Positions 21,359 through 32,021 of a stretch of DNA of 64,000 nt are shown piece after piece. Every line of letters starts with the position of its first letter. The stretch's first letter is position 1. Source of the DNA: Ureibacillus sp. (GTDB lineage Bacteria; Bacillota; Bacilli; Bacillales_A; Planococcaceae); assembly GCA_031178355.1 (NCBI GenBank), contig JAPSJC010000005.1:1-64000 (forward strand). Direction: 5' to 3'. The notes beneath the pieces are model-generated. The model saw only the letters and a program-made list of their open reading frames with translations. It searched no databases and was not told the DNA's origin. The position numbers were made by a program, and so were the translations under genes.

Positions 21359-21609
21359 TGATTTATTTTTAACATGTATCAATGAGTTACCTGTTTTGAA
21401 ATACCTGAAAGTTTAAAATAATAATTGACTTAAAATTGTTGTTGTCATGAAAAATGGAAAAATCCAACGAAAATCTCCTAAAGAGTATATGACAACACGT
21501 AATTTATCAAATTATTGTAAATTTATGAAGTTATTTGAGCAATTACTTGAAACCTTGAATAATATGTCGTAAACTATCTTCAGATTATTATATAAATTTC
21601 TAATTAAAT

Positions 21610-21856
21610 GCGTTTGAGCGAGAAGAGTAGATATTAAAAATGCTTTTAGGGATTGTAAGCCGTAGACTGTGAGCTTACATAGCAGTTTAGATATTGAAGT
21701 TCACCTCGCAAGCAGCCTCCGGGACCAGCATTTGCTGTAAAGGATGGCCGGCAGAAAAGTCGTTATGTATAAATGAAGTGATTGCAAGTTTTTGCAATAA
21801 CTAGGGTGGTACCGCGATTAATCCTCGTCCCTTTTTTGGGGCGGGGTTTTTTATTT
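21610..21856 (+). promoter_or_regulatory. T-box leader of pheST (Phe, TTC specifier)
   Basis: gaagTTCacc specifier region, T-box AGGGTGGTACCGCG (21803-21816), terminator ctcgtccctttTTTggggcggggTTTTTT. Confidence 0.95.
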
Positions 21857-21867
21857 TGCTTTGGTTT

Positions 21868-21993
21868 AGGGCGATTTTGTCACGAATTAGGTTGATATTG
21901 TCACAAAGTAGGGCGAAATTGTCACAAAGTAGAGTGATACTGCCACAAAGTAGGACGATTCCGACACAAAACAGGGCGATTTATCAAATTAAA
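21868..21993 (+). repeat. 21-bp tandem repeat, six units (locus B), between T-box terminator and pheS
   Basis: Units start 21868, 21889, 21910, 21931, 21952, 21973; consensus AGGGCGATTTTGTCACAAAGT. Confidence 0.9.
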
Positions 21994-22058
21994 AACGATT
22001 CACACCTAACACTTCAATAGGAAATCACAGTTTCAAAAATTAAGGAGGTCAATTAAAA

Positions 22059-23096
22059 ATGGAACAACAATTAAAGCAATTAGAGCTAGAAGCTCTAGCA
22101 AAGATTGAAGCTGCTTCGAATTTAAAGGAATTAAATGAAGTTCGTGTTGCTTACTTAGGAAAAAAAGGACCAATTACTGATTTGTTAAAAGGGATGGGGA
22201 AACTATCTCCTGAAGAACGTCCGAAAATGGGTGCTCTTGTAAATACAGTACGTGAACATGTCACTGAGAAATTAGAAACAAAAGTTGCACATCTAGAAGA
22301 ACAGGCAGTTTTAGAACAACTAGAAAAAGAGGCAATTGATGTAACATTACCTGGCCGACCAGTTCGTGTAGGGAATCGTCACCCACTAACTCGTGTAGTG
22401 GAAGAGATTGAAGATTTATTCTTGTCAATGGGTTACGAAATTGCTGAAGGTCCAGAAGTTGAAAAGGATTACTATAACTTTGAAGCATTAAACTTACCAA
22501 AAGGTCATCCAGCACGCGATATGCAGGATACATTCTATATAACAGAAGAAACGTTACTACGAACACATACTTCACCGGTTCAAGCTCGTACTATGATTGA
22601 GAAAAAAGGAGAGCCATTCCGTATCATTTGTCCAGGTAAAGTATTCCGTCGTGACAATGATGATGCAACACACTCACACCAATTTATGCAAGTAGAAGGA
22701 TTAGTTGTTGGTGAAAATATCCGAATGAGTGATCTAAAAGGAACACTTGATATTATTGCTAAGAAAATGTTTGGTGCTGACCGTGAAATTCGTTTACGTC
22801 CAAGCTTCTTCCCATTCACGGAACCTTCTGTAGAAATGGATATTTCATGTTTTAAATGTGGTGGCTCAGGATGTAACGTTTGTAAACATACAGGCTGGAT
22901 TGAAATTTTAGGTGCAGGTATGGTGCATCCAAATGTACTTGAAATGGGCGGCTATGATCCTAAGAAATACTCAGGGTTTGCATTTGGTATTGGAGCAGAA
23001 CGTATTGCAATGTTGAAATACGGTGTTGAAGATATTCGTCATTTTTACACAAATGATACTCGTTTCATATCTCAATTCCAGAGAACAGAAGGATAA
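22059..23096 (+). CDS. pheS: Phenylalanyl-tRNA synthetase alpha subunit
   Basis: [35 protein letters not shown]. Confidence 0.98.
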   Translation: MEQQLKQLELEALAKIEAASNLKELNEVRVAYLGKKGPITDLLKGMGKLSPEERPKMGALVNTVREHVTEKLETKVAHLEEQAVLEQLEKEAIDVTLPGRPVRVGNRHPLTRVVEEIEDLFLSMGYEIAEGPEVEKDYYNFEALNLPKGHPARDMQDTFYITEETLLRTHTSPVQARTMIEKKGEPFRIICPGKVFRRDNDDATHSHQFMQVEGLVVGENIRMSDLKGTLDIIAKKMFGADREIRLRPSFFPFTEPSVEMDISCFKCGGSGCNVCKHTGWIEILGAGMVHPNVLEMGGYDPKKYSGFAFGIGAERIAMLKYGVEDIRHFYTNDTRFISQFQRTEG

Positions 23097-23111
23097 GGGG
23101 GCACAAATAGT

Positions 23112-25520
23112 ATGTTAGTTTCATTAAATTGGCTAAAACAATATGTAAATATAGATAGTCTTTCACCAGAAGATTTAGCAGAAAAAATTACACGCTCTGG
23201 TATTGAAGTTGATGCAGTGATTGATCGTTCACAAGGGATGACAAATGTAGTTGTAGGCTATGTTGTCTCAAAAGAAAAACATCCGGATGCAGATAAATTA
23301 AATGTATGCCAAGTTGAAGTAGGAGAAGGTGATGTTCGCCAAATCATCTGTGGTGCACCAAATGTGGAAGCAGGCCAAAAAGTAATTGTAGCTCTACCGG
23401 GAGCTCGTTTACCAGGTGGCGTTAAAATTAAAAAGGCTAAAATGCGCGGAGTAGAATCAAACGGAATGATCTGTTCACTTCAAGAATTAGGTGTTGAAGG
23501 TCGTACAGTGCCTAAAGCGTATGCTGATGGTATCTATGTTTTACCTGAAGATGCAGTACCAGGGAGTAACGCATTAGAACTAGTTGGGTTAAGTGATATT
23601 GTGCTAGAACTAGGTTTAACACCAAACCGTTCTGACGCATTATCGATGCTAGGTGTTGCTTATGAGGTTGCAGCGATTCTTTCTGAAGAAGTGAAACTTC
23701 CAGAGATTAATTATGCAACTGCTTCTGAAAGTGCAGAAAACTTCATTAAGGTGAGCACGGAAGCTCCTGAACTGAATCCATTATATGCAGCAAAAGTAAT
23801 TAAAAATGTAAAAATTGCTGAATCACCACTTTGGTTACAGCATTATTTAATGGCAGCTGGTATCCGTCCACATAATAATGTCGTAGATATTACGAACTAT
23901 ATTTTAATGGAATACGGCCAACCTCTACATGCATTTGACTATGATGCATTAAAAACAAATGAAATCGTTGTACGTTTAGCTAAAGATGGCGAAAAAATAG
24001 TTACACTTGATGATCAAGAACGTACTCTACAAGCTCATAACCTTGTCATTACAAACGGTATTGAACCGGTTGCTGTTGCAGGTGTAATGGGCGGAGCAAA
24101 CTCAGAAGTAACAAGTGATACAACTACTGTTGTCATTGAAGCCGCGTATTTTGATGGGTTTACTGTTAGACGTACATCAAAAGAACTTGGTTTACGATCT
24201 GATTCATCTGCTCGTTTTGAAAAAGGTGTAGACCCAAATCGAGTTCTTGTTGCAGCTGAAAGAGCGGCACAATTACTATCTGAACTAGCAGGTGGAGAAG
24301 TTCTCCAAGGTACTGTTTTGGTCGATCAATTAGATAAAACACCAACACGAGTAGTGGTATCTCCTGATTTCATCAATGCTCGACTTGGAATGAAAATTTC
24401 ATTAGAAGATATGCTTTCGATTCTTCATCGCTTACAATTTGATGTGGAAGCGGCGAATGGATTATTAATTATTGATGCGCCTACGAGACGTCAAGATATT
24501 AAAATTGAAGAAGATATTGTTGAAGAAATTGCCCGCCTTTATGGTTATGATGAAATTCCAATGACATTACCTGAAGGTGCGGTAACAATTGGTGGGTTAA
24601 CATCTTACCAAGAGAAACGACGTGTAGTACGTAATGTAATGGAAGGTGCAGGTTTACTACAAGCTGTAACATATTCATTAACTTCTGCTGAACTAGCGCA
24701 AAAATTTGCATTAAAAGTAGAAGAAACGACAAAGCTACTTATGCCAATGAGTGAAGAACGTACAACTTTACGTCAAAGTTTAATTCCTCATTTAATAGAA
24801 GCTGCAAGCTATAATGTCGCTCGTAAAGCAGATTCAGTTTCATTATATGAAGTAGGTTCAGTGTTCCTTGGTCAAACAGAGGAAGAACTTCCTTATGAAG
24901 AAGAACATTTAGCTATTGTTTTAACAGGTAAATGGGTAGACAACCAGTGGCAAGGAGAAAAACGTAGTGTTGATTTCTTCGTTGCAAAAGGGATTATTGA
25001 AGCTTTATTTGATAAATTAGGTTTAACTGAACGAGTAACTTATGAAAAAGGATCTGTAGATGGTCTACATCCAGGCCAAACTGCTAATGTCCTTTTGGAT
25101 GGACATAAAATTGGTATTATCGGTGGTCTACACCCAGCAGAACGTAAGAAATTAGATTTAAAAGAAACATTTGTGGCTGAGTTGAACTTATATGCTATCT
25201 TAAATGCAGTTACGGATGCATTAGTGTACACTCCTGTACCGCGATTCCCAGAAATTTCACGCGATATTGCATTAGAATTAGATCGCCTAAAACCAGCTGG
25301 TGAAATTGAAAGCATTATCCGTGGTGCCGGAACAAAATTATTAAAAGATGTAAAAGTTTTCGATGTTTATGAAGGCGAGAAAATGGAAGCTGGTAAGAAA
25401 TCAGTAGCTTTCTCTTTAACTTACTTTGACCCAGAACGTACTCTAACTGACGAAGAAGTAACCAACGCGCATAATAAAGTATTAAAAGCTTTAGCAGAAG
25501 CAGGGGCAGAAGTAAGATAA
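23112..25520 (+). CDS. pheT: Phenylalanyl-tRNA synthetase beta subunit
   Basis: tRNA-binding, B3/B4, B5 and FDX-ACB domains; 802 aa. Confidence 0.98.
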   Translation: MLVSLNWLKQYVNIDSLSPEDLAEKITRSGIEVDAVIDRSQGMTNVVVGYVVSKEKHPDADKLNVCQVEVGEGDVRQIICGAPNVEAGQKVIVALPGARLPGGVKIKKAKMRGVESNGMICSLQELGVEGRTVPKAYADGIYVLPEDAVPGSNALELVGLSDIVLELGLTPNRSDALSMLGVAYEVAAILSEEVKLPEINYATASESAENFIKVSTEAPELNPLYAAKVIKNVKIAESPLWLQHYLMAAGIRPHNNVVDITNYILMEYGQPLHAFDYDALKTNEIVVRLAKDGEKIVTLDDQERTLQAHNLVITNGIEPVAVAGVMGGANSEVTSDTTTVVIEAAYFDGFTVRRTSKELGLRSDSSARFEKGVDPNRVLVAAERAAQLLSELAGGEVLQGTVLVDQLDKTPTRVVVSPDFINARLGMKISLEDMLSILHRLQFDVEAANGLLIIDAPTRRQDIKIEEDIVEEIARLYGYDEIPMTLPEGAVTIGGLTSYQEKRRVVRNVMEGAGLLQAVTYSLTSAELAQKFALKVEETTKLLMPMSEERTTLRQSLIPHLIEAASYNVARKADSVSLYEVGSVFLGQTEEELPYEEEHLAIVLTGKWVDNQWQGEKRSVDFFVAKGIIEALFDKLGLTERVTYEKGSVDGLHPGQTANVLLDGHKIGIIGGLHPAERKKLDLKETFVAELNLYAILNAVTDALVYTPVPRFPEISRDIALELDRLKPAGEIESIIRGAGTKLLKDVKVFDVYEGEKMEAGKKSVAFSLTYFDPERTLTDEEVTNAHNKVLKALAEAGAEVR

Positions 25521-25540
25521 CTTTAACGATTAATTCAATT

Positions 25541-25637
25541 TCGCAAGTAAATGTTAGAAAATCGCAAGTAAAATTGCGTAATTCGCAAGTAAAAGTACAC
25601 GATTCGCAAGTAAATGTTAGCAAAACTCAAGTAAACC
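25541..25637. repeat. 21-bp tandem repeat, five units (locus C), downstream of pheT
   Basis: TCGCAAGTAAATGTTAGAAAA-type units at 25541, 25562, 25583, 25604, 25625. Confidence 0.9.
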
Positions 25638-25681
25638 AATCCAATTGAACGACATATTGAATAAAGCACGTAACATTAAAA

Positions 25682-25719
25682 AAGAGTCTCCGATTTACTC
25701 GGAAGACTCTTCTTTTTTC
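25682..25719. terminator. Bidirectional-looking terminator between pheT region and convergent ORF
   Basis: AAGAGTCTCCGA-tttac-TCGGAAGACTCTT with flanking A- and T-runs. Confidence 0.75.
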
Positions 25720-26177
25720 GGTTTAAACCAACCAATAAGGCCACCTATTAATCCGCTAATCGTATGTACTAAACCAAACGTATAAAAATTAAAAAATAAA
25801 TGATTGGTATATTGATTTAATAAGGGATATTGAAAGATGGTTGAATCTGGATTCGTTGTTGAACCACCTAAGGATTCAAATATGTCATTTTTATAACTTA
25901 TAGAGGAATAAATAAAAATACCTAGTAAAACAAAACCAGTAATTACTGTAATCACGCGATTCAAACGATTCTTAGCTTGGTTTGATAATGTAAAAAAATA
26001 ACGATAAGTCGTAAAAAGACTTAGTAATAAAAAAGGAAAGACAAGAGCAATCCCAACTGCGCCTAAATTACCACTACCTGAAATTCCTTTTGGTTGTATA
26101 GTAAAGAAATTTTCAATAACTAAAAATCCAAGTAACGATATACCTAAACTAATCATCCAACTTAATTTTAACAACAA
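25695..26177 (-). CDS. Hypothetical membrane protein (four TM)
   Basis: 160 aa, hydrophobic segments, downstream terminator. Confidence 0.65.
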   Translation of the reverse strand: MLLKLSWMISLGISLLGFLVIENFFTIQPKGISGSGNLGAVGIALVFPFLLLSLFTTYRYFFTLSNQAKNRLNRVITVITGFVLLGIFIYSSISYKNDIFESLGGSTTNPDSTIFQYPLLNQYTNHLFFNFYTFGLVHTISGLIGGLIGWFKPKKEESSE

Positions 26178-26316
26178 AATTCACCCTTTCCACCTATTAA
26201 CTATACATGTCCCTTTATTTTCAATCAATCAAGACTAATTTGAATTAGGTGATTTTAAAGTATTTACTTATTATAATGGAACTAGGTGGATAATCATTTG
26301 TAAAGGGGATAAAAAA

Positions 26317-26856
26317 ATGTTACGTAAAGAAGAAACAGTATTAGTATTAATCGACATACAAGGAAAGTTAGCGCGTATTGTAGATGAAAGTGAATTTGTC
26401 ATTCAGAATATTTCTAATGTAGTTCAAGGTGCAAAAGTATTAGGATTACCAATCCTTTGGTTGGAACAATATCCAAAAGGACTCGGTTCTACTGTTGAAG
26501 AGATTGCACAACATTTAAGTGATCAAGAACCGATAGAAAAAATTACTTTTAGTGCGTATGATACTCCTGAATTCGTTGAGCAGTTGGAGGCAACGGGTCG
26601 TAAAAAGGTATTGTTAGCTGGAATTGAAACACACATTTGTGTTTACCAAACAGCAGCACAATTACTAGAAAATGGCTATGAAGTCGAAGTGTTAGCAGAT
26701 TGTGTATCGTCAAGAACTGCATTGAATAGTGATATTGGTCTTGAAAAAATGATACAACTAGGCGCTAAAGTAACATCGGTTGAAATGGCACTACTTGAAA
26801 TGCAACAAATTGCTAAAGGTGACGAATTCAAATCTATTAGCAAAATTATTAAGTAA
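26317..26856 (+). CDS. Isochorismatase-family hydrolase
   Basis: VLIDIQGKL, KKVLLAGIETHICVYQTA. Confidence 0.92.
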   Translation: MLRKEETVLVLIDIQGKLARIVDESEFVIQNISNVVQGAKVLGLPILWLEQYPKGLGSTVEEIAQHLSDQEPIEKITFSAYDTPEFVEQLEATGRKKVLLAGIETHICVYQTAAQLLENGYEVEVLADCVSSRTALNSDIGLEKMIQLGAKVTSVEMALLEMQQIAKGDEFKSISKIIK

Positions 26857-26883
26857 TCATTCTGTAATCTATTTATACAAATG

Positions 26884-26927
26884 AAAAGAGAGAAGGCAAT
26901 GGTACAATGCCTTCTCTCTTTTTTTGG
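26884..26927 (+). terminator. Terminator after isochorismatase-family gene
   Basis: AAGAGAGAAGGCAttg..CAATGCCTTCTCTCTTTTTTT. Confidence 0.9.
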
Positions 26928-27173
26928 TATATTTAACTCATAATGTTTGGAAATCTAGTATTAATTTATGGAATTTATAAAAGAATTTTTAATGAAATGC
27001 TAGTAAAATATTACGGATGTGAAGTTAAGAGATTTGTTGTTGATACAATAGTCTTAAGTGTGTGATGTTACTTTTGTAATGGATTCGAAACAATCCTACC
27101 AATATTTTTGCAATGAAATAGGTGCTAGATTGCTATTATCATTGAAATATACCAAACAGGAGGGATTGATTAG

Positions 27174-27785
27174 ATGTTTAGAAACTTAAAAAAAGGTGTA
27201 GTTGCATCCGTTCTATCACTTTCATTATTAATTCCAGTATCTGCTTTTGCAGCAGGTTCTACCTATACAGTAGTATCAGGTGATTCATTATGGAAAATAG
27301 CAGTAAAAACTCAAACAGGTGTACAAGAATTAATTAATATAAATCCACAATTAAAAAATCCAAACTTAATTTACCCAGGTCAAACGATTAATGTACCAGT
27401 TCAAGAAGGTGTTGCTTATGAACAAGAAGTATTACGTTTAGTGAATGTTGAACGTACAAAAGCTGGTCTACCTGCATTAAAAAATGACTGGGAGCTTGCA
27501 AGAGTTGCAGAACATAAATCGCAAGATATGGCGCAAAAAGGATACTTTAGCCACACAAGTCCAACTTACGGTTCTCCATTTGATATGATGAAGGCCTACG
27601 GTATTAACTATAAAGCAGCTGGAGAAAATATTGCAAAAGGTCAAAGAACCCCACAAGAAGTTGTGAACGCTTGGATGAACAGTTCTGGCCACCGTGCAAA
27701 TATTTTAAGTTCAAACTTTACTCATATAGGAGTAGGGTATGTAGAAAATGGTAATGTTTGGACACAAATGTTTATTAAAAAATAA
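27174..27785 (+). CDS. Secreted LysM plus CAP (SCP-like) domain protein
   Basis: Signal peptide, LysM YTVVSGDSLWKIA..., CAP domain GYFSHTSP...GENIA...WMNSSGHRANIL. Confidence 0.92.
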   Translation: MFRNLKKGVVASVLSLSLLIPVSAFAAGSTYTVVSGDSLWKIAVKTQTGVQELININPQLKNPNLIYPGQTINVPVQEGVAYEQEVLRLVNVERTKAGLPALKNDWELARVAEHKSQDMAQKGYFSHTSPTYGSPFDMMKAYGINYKAAGENIAKGQRTPQEVVNAWMNSSGHRANILSSNFTHIGVGYVENGNVWTQMFIKK

Positions 27786-27806
27786 TATGAAGAATTTCGA
27801 AGTAGG

Positions 27807-27846
27807 AAAGTCGGAAACTCTAATTTGAGCTTCCGACTTTTTTTAT
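27807..27846 (+). terminator. Terminator after LysM-CAP gene
   Basis: AAAGTCGGAA...TTCCGACTTTTTTT. Confidence 0.8.
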
Positions 27847-28796
27847 TTCTTCTTATTAACTAAAACACGAGCCTTTTCCGTATTTGCAAAATGCCATTTT
27901 GAAATAGAATGTAAAAACTCTTCGCCTTTATTTAACCATATTTGGGCAGCCATTTTATCTACGATTCCACTCGCACCTTTTTGTAAACGAACCCCAGCCT
28001 TTTCACTTAATTGATCCATTTCTTTTAAAAAGGCATAGCGAGCTAATATGGAAGCTGCTGCAACGGAGACGTGTAATTGCTCCGCTTTTGTAGAAAATAA
28101 AACATTCTCTCGAACAATTTCTTTCTGGTTTTGTATATGTTTATAGTATGTTTCTCGTTCAGCAAATTGGTCGATTAGAATATATTCTGGTTTTTTAGGA
28201 GCGATTTTATCTAATACATGTTTTAATGCTTTATTGTGGAGCATTGCTTTAATTTTCCCTTGAGAATAACCTTTACTTTGAATTTCATTATATTTTTCAT
28301 TTCTCAAAGTTAAGATGCTATACGTACAGGAAGCCATAATATCTGGTGCCATTTCTACCATTTTAGCATCAGTTAGCATTTTAGAATCCTTTACCCCGAG
28401 TTCTTGTATCAATTGAATTTTATCGCTTGGTACATAAACCGCAGCTACTGTAATGGGTCCGAAATAATCTCCAGTTCCGGTTTCATCAGAACCAATTACA
28501 GAACGTTGTGCAAAATTTAAAGGTAGGGTGTCACCTTTCGTTTTTATCGATTGATTTGTTGTAGTTTGGGAAACCACAGATGTATTAACAGTTACTTCAC
28601 CAAATTTACTCGCTTCTCTTTGTGCCCCTCCACCTTGAAACATCACTTTCCCAGATTTATAAATAGTTATTGTTACATCAGAGAGTTTTGCTGCAAACAC
28701 TACTCCAGGCGCTTTACGTTCTACTTGATATGAGGCGTATGAAGATTTAACTGAATTCTGCTGGTCAGAGGAGAGCTGTAATACGATATTCGTCAT
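27843..28796 (-). CDS. rnhC: Ribonuclease HIII
   Basis: IGSDETGTGDYFGPI, GVKDSK, SVAAASILAR. Confidence 0.96.
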   Translation of the reverse strand: MTNIVLQLSSDQQNSVKSSYASYQVERKAPGVVFAAKLSDVTITIYKSGKVMFQGGGAQREASKFGEVTVNTSVVSQTTTNQSIKTKGDTLPLNFAQRSVIGSDETGTGDYFGPITVAAVYVPSDKIQLIQELGVKDSKMLTDAKMVEMAPDIMASCTYSILTLRNEKYNEIQSKGYSQGKIKAMLHNKALKHVLDKIAPKKPEYILIDQFAERETYYKHIQNQKEIVRENVLFSTKAEQLHVSVAAASILARYAFLKEMDQLSEKAGVRLQKGASGIVDKMAAQIWLNKGEEFLHSISKWHFANTEKARVLVNKKK

Positions 28797-29366
28797 AGAT
28801 TCTTTCCTTTCATGGTATAGAAATGGATTATATAGTTTGTAATTTAACTCTAGGCGATAGGTTTTTTAAAAAAATATTTACTTTTAAAGGTAGGAAGTAA
28901 TTACTTGGATAAATAAAACAACTTACTTTATTAACTATACTCATGAATCAGTAGTTGAGTCTAGTAAATGGTAATAAGGTTTTACTATAAGAAAGTAGTT
29001 TCTTTTTTCATTTATTGAAGCGATGAAATTCAGTATTGAGAACTGCTTTAAATGCAGATTTGTATTTACAAGACAGCATTCCATTTTACATTCAACCAAT
29101 TGTATGGTTATACAAAGTGAATAAAGCGATATAGTTGTGAAAATGTTGATAGTATTGGTTTTTGTAACCTCAATGTAGTTGTATTAAACAAACTAAAGAT
29201 GTTATGATATGTATTATAAATTTTTCTAGAATATTCAAATTGTATTGAAAAGATTCGAGCTAAATAAAGTGGAATTTAAACTTAGCCGTGGCGTCTCTTG
29301 TATCTCATAATCTAATGGCTTAGTACTTTTATTGCTAGTTCTTACGCTTTGTGGGAGGTATCTCTT

Positions 29367-29627
29367 TTGGCTGAACAAGAAAAAAATCGAATATCAGTGG
29401 AAATATATGGTCATACTTATAAAATGGTAGGGACTGAATCTACTGGACATATGCGATTAGTAGCTTCAATAGTAGATGATAAAATGCGAGAAATTAGTGT
29501 TCTTAATCCTTCTTTGGATAGTGGTCAGCTTGCGGTCCTAACTGCTGTTAACACTGTTAATGAAATGCTAAAGCTAAAGGTTGAAGTTGAGAGGCTAGAA
29601 GACGAATTAAGAAAATTAAAGGATTGA
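29367..29627 (+). CDS. zapA: Cell division protein ZapA (TTG start)
   Basis: [33 protein letters not shown] at 29353. Confidence 0.9.
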   Translation: MAEQEKNRISVEIYGHTYKMVGTESTGHMRLVASIVDDKMREISVLNPSLDSGQLAVLTAVNTVNEMLKLKVEVERLEDELRKLKD

Positions 29628-29632
29628 ATGGA

Positions 29633-30172
29633 ATGCTAGATTTAATATTAATAATTATATTTATTGCTAGTTTAATGGTTGGTATAAAAAGAGGGTTTGT
29701 AGTTGAAGTAATTCATCTTGCGAGTTTTTTCGTTTCTTTATTGGTGGCATATCTTTTCTATAAACCATTAGCAGATCGATTCGTCTTTTGGATACCTTAC
29801 CCAGGGATTAGTGAAGCTGCTTCAAAGACATTAATTTTAGATGCAATTGATGTAGATCAAACGTTTTATCGAGTGATTGCATTTGCTGTTATCTTTTTCG
29901 TTACAAAAATAGTTTTACAAGTCATCGCGTCGATTTTTGATTTTTTAACTTATTTACCAATTTTAAAATCAGTTAACCGTTTACTTGGTGCTGTTCTATG
30001 CTTTATTGAATTTTATTTAATTGCTTTTATTATACTTTATGTACTAGCCTTATTACCTTTAGATTTTATTCAAAATTTATTAGGTGGATCGATTATTACA
30101 GGTCTTATACTAGAGCATACTCCTATTATCACTAACATGTTCCAAAACTGGTGGTACATTTATACAAGTTAA
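29633..30172 (+). CDS. CvpA-family membrane protein (YshB-like)
   Basis: CvpA-like four-TM; syntenic between zapA and polX. Confidence 0.88.
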   Translation: MLDLILIIIFIASLMVGIKRGFVVEVIHLASFFVSLLVAYLFYKPLADRFVFWIPYPGISEAASKTLILDAIDVDQTFYRVIAFAVIFFVTKIVLQVIASIFDFLTYLPILKSVNRLLGAVLCFIEFYLIAFIILYVLALLPLDFIQNLLGGSIITGLILEHTPIITNMFQNWWYIYTS

Positions 30173-30187
30173 TGAAAATTAAAAATA

Positions 30188-30222
30188 GCTTCTCTCATTT
30201 TTCTTTGGGAGAAGTTTTTTCA
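30188..30222 (+). terminator. Terminator after cvpA-like gene
   Basis: CTTCTCTCATT..GGGAGAAG-TTTTTT. Confidence 0.7.
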
Positions 30223-30265
30223 ATGATTATGTCTAATCTAATAACCCCATCTGAGGAGGTTCACT

Positions 30266-31975
30266 ATGAATAAAAAAATTATTATTAAAACATTGGAGAA
30301 AATTGCGCTCTATCTGGAGCTACAGGGTGAGAATCCATTTAAAGTATCAGCATTTCGAAAAGCTGCAGCTGCACTTGAAACGGATCAGAGAAGTTTAAGT
30401 GAAATAGATGATATCACTAAAATAAAGGGTATTGGAAAAGGTACCGCTGCAGTTATAAATGAATTAATTGAAACAGGAGAATCTACGGGGTTGAAAGAGT
30501 TAGAAGAAACGACTCCCAAAGGGCTTATTCCACTTATGAAAATTCCTGGCCTCGGAGGAAAAAAGTTAGCAAAACTCTATCAAGAACTGGGAATTGATAG
30601 CGTAGAAAGTTTACGTACAGCTTGTGAAAAGAAAGAAATTCAAAAACTAGCTGGGTTTGGAGAAAAAACTGAAGAAAAACTATTAAAAGAACTGGAACAC
30701 TTCGGTGAACGTAGTGAAAGTCACCCGGTTTGGCAGCTTGAATTGATTGTAAGTGAAATTGAAAACTTATTAGGCTCTATTTATGAAGTAAAGCAATACT
30801 CAGTAGCAGGAAGTTTTAGACGTGTGAATGAGATGAGTAAAGATTTAGACTTTGTTGTGTCAACAGATGATCGAGAAATAGTGAAAGAAAGAATTTTAAA
30901 GCATCTTGCAATACAAGAAATCGTGGCAGATGGTGACACAAAAGTATCGATTGTTCTTGATATAGACGATCCAATCAATGTTGATTTCCGCCTTGTAAAT
31001 GACGAAGAGTTTACCACTGCTCTGCATCACTTTACAGGTTCAAAAGATCATAATGTGAAAATGCGCCAGTTGGCTAAAGAACACGGCAAAAAGATTAGTG
31101 AATATGGTGTAGAGCAACCAGATGGTTCAATCAAAACGTTTAAGACTGAAGAGGCATTTTTTGAACATTTTGATTTACCGTTTATACCACCTACATTAAG
31201 GGAAAGTGGTCAGGAGTTTGAGCGACTAGATGATATTACTGGATTAGTGTCCTTTGATGATATAGTTTCGGATTTGCATATGCATACTACTTGGTCAGAC
31301 GGTGCACACTCCATTCAAGAAATGGGAGAGGCACTCATTGCTCGTGGTTATACTCACGGCGTTATTACAGATCATTCACAGTATTTAAAAGTTGCAAACG
31401 GCCTAACTCCAGAGCAACTTTTAAGACAAAGACAGGAAATATACGTCTTTAATGATGAACATCCAGAGTTTCGTTTATATGCTGGAACAGAGATGGACAT
31501 CCTGCCAGATGGATCATTAGATTTTGAAGATGATGTTCTAAAAAGCTTAGATTTTGTGATAGCGTCCATTCACTCAAGCTTCACTCAATCACAAGATAAG
31601 ATTATGAAAAGACTATTTACGGCCATTGAAAATCCTTATGTTCATATGATTGCCCATCCTACAGGAAGAATTGTAGGAGAGCGTGAAGGGTATAATCCTG
31701 ATGTCCCACAACTAATTAAATGGGCGGCAGAATACGGGAAAATATTAGAATTAAATGCAAGTCCTTATCGATTAGATCTAAGTGTAGAACATCTTGTAAT
31801 GGCAATGGAGTACAATGTTCCGATAGCTATCAATACGGATGCTCATGCAATAGATCAATTACGTTATATGAGTATCGGAACAAAATATGCTCAAAAAGCA
31901 TGGGTGAAAAAGGAATTAGTAGTCAATACATGGTCGAGAAAAGATTTTGAAACTTTTTTAAGTAAAAATAAGTAA
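30266..31975 (+). CDS. polX: DNA polymerase X with PHP domain
   Basis: HhH motifs, pol X site, PHP SDLHMHTTWSDG. Confidence 0.96.
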   Translation: MNKKIIIKTLEKIALYLELQGENPFKVSAFRKAAAALETDQRSLSEIDDITKIKGIGKGTAAVINELIETGESTGLKELEETTPKGLIPLMKIPGLGGKKLAKLYQELGIDSVESLRTACEKKEIQKLAGFGEKTEEKLLKELEHFGERSESHPVWQLELIVSEIENLLGSIYEVKQYSVAGSFRRVNEMSKDLDFVVSTDDREIVKERILKHLAIQEIVADGDTKVSIVLDIDDPINVDFRLVNDEEFTTALHHFTGSKDHNVKMRQLAKEHGKKISEYGVEQPDGSIKTFKTEEAFFEHFDLPFIPPTLRESGQEFERLDDITGLVSFDDIVSDLHMHTTWSDGAHSIQEMGEALIARGYTHGVITDHSQYLKVANGLTPEQLLRQRQEIYVFNDEHPEFRLYAGTEMDILPDGSLDFEDDVLKSLDFVIASIHSSFTQSQDKIMKRLFTAIENPYVHMIAHPTGRIVGEREGYNPDVPQLIKWAAEYGKILELNASPYRLDLSVEHLVMAMEYNVPIAINTDAHAIDQLRYMSIGTKYAQKAWVKKELVVNTWSRKDFETFLSKNK

Positions 31976-32021
31976 ACATATACATGTTTTGAATTTGAAT
32001 GAGATTGGAGAGTGTTCACAA

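Noticed and set aside
21868-21993. CRISPR array interpretation of the 21-bp repeats
   Set aside because: Direct 21-bp units without spacers and no cas genes in the window.
25315-25623. 102-aa minus-strand ORF with TFTCES-type heptads
   Set aside because: Lies on the 21-bp repeat array and antisense to the pheT 3' end; the heptad pattern follows from 21 bp = 7 codons.
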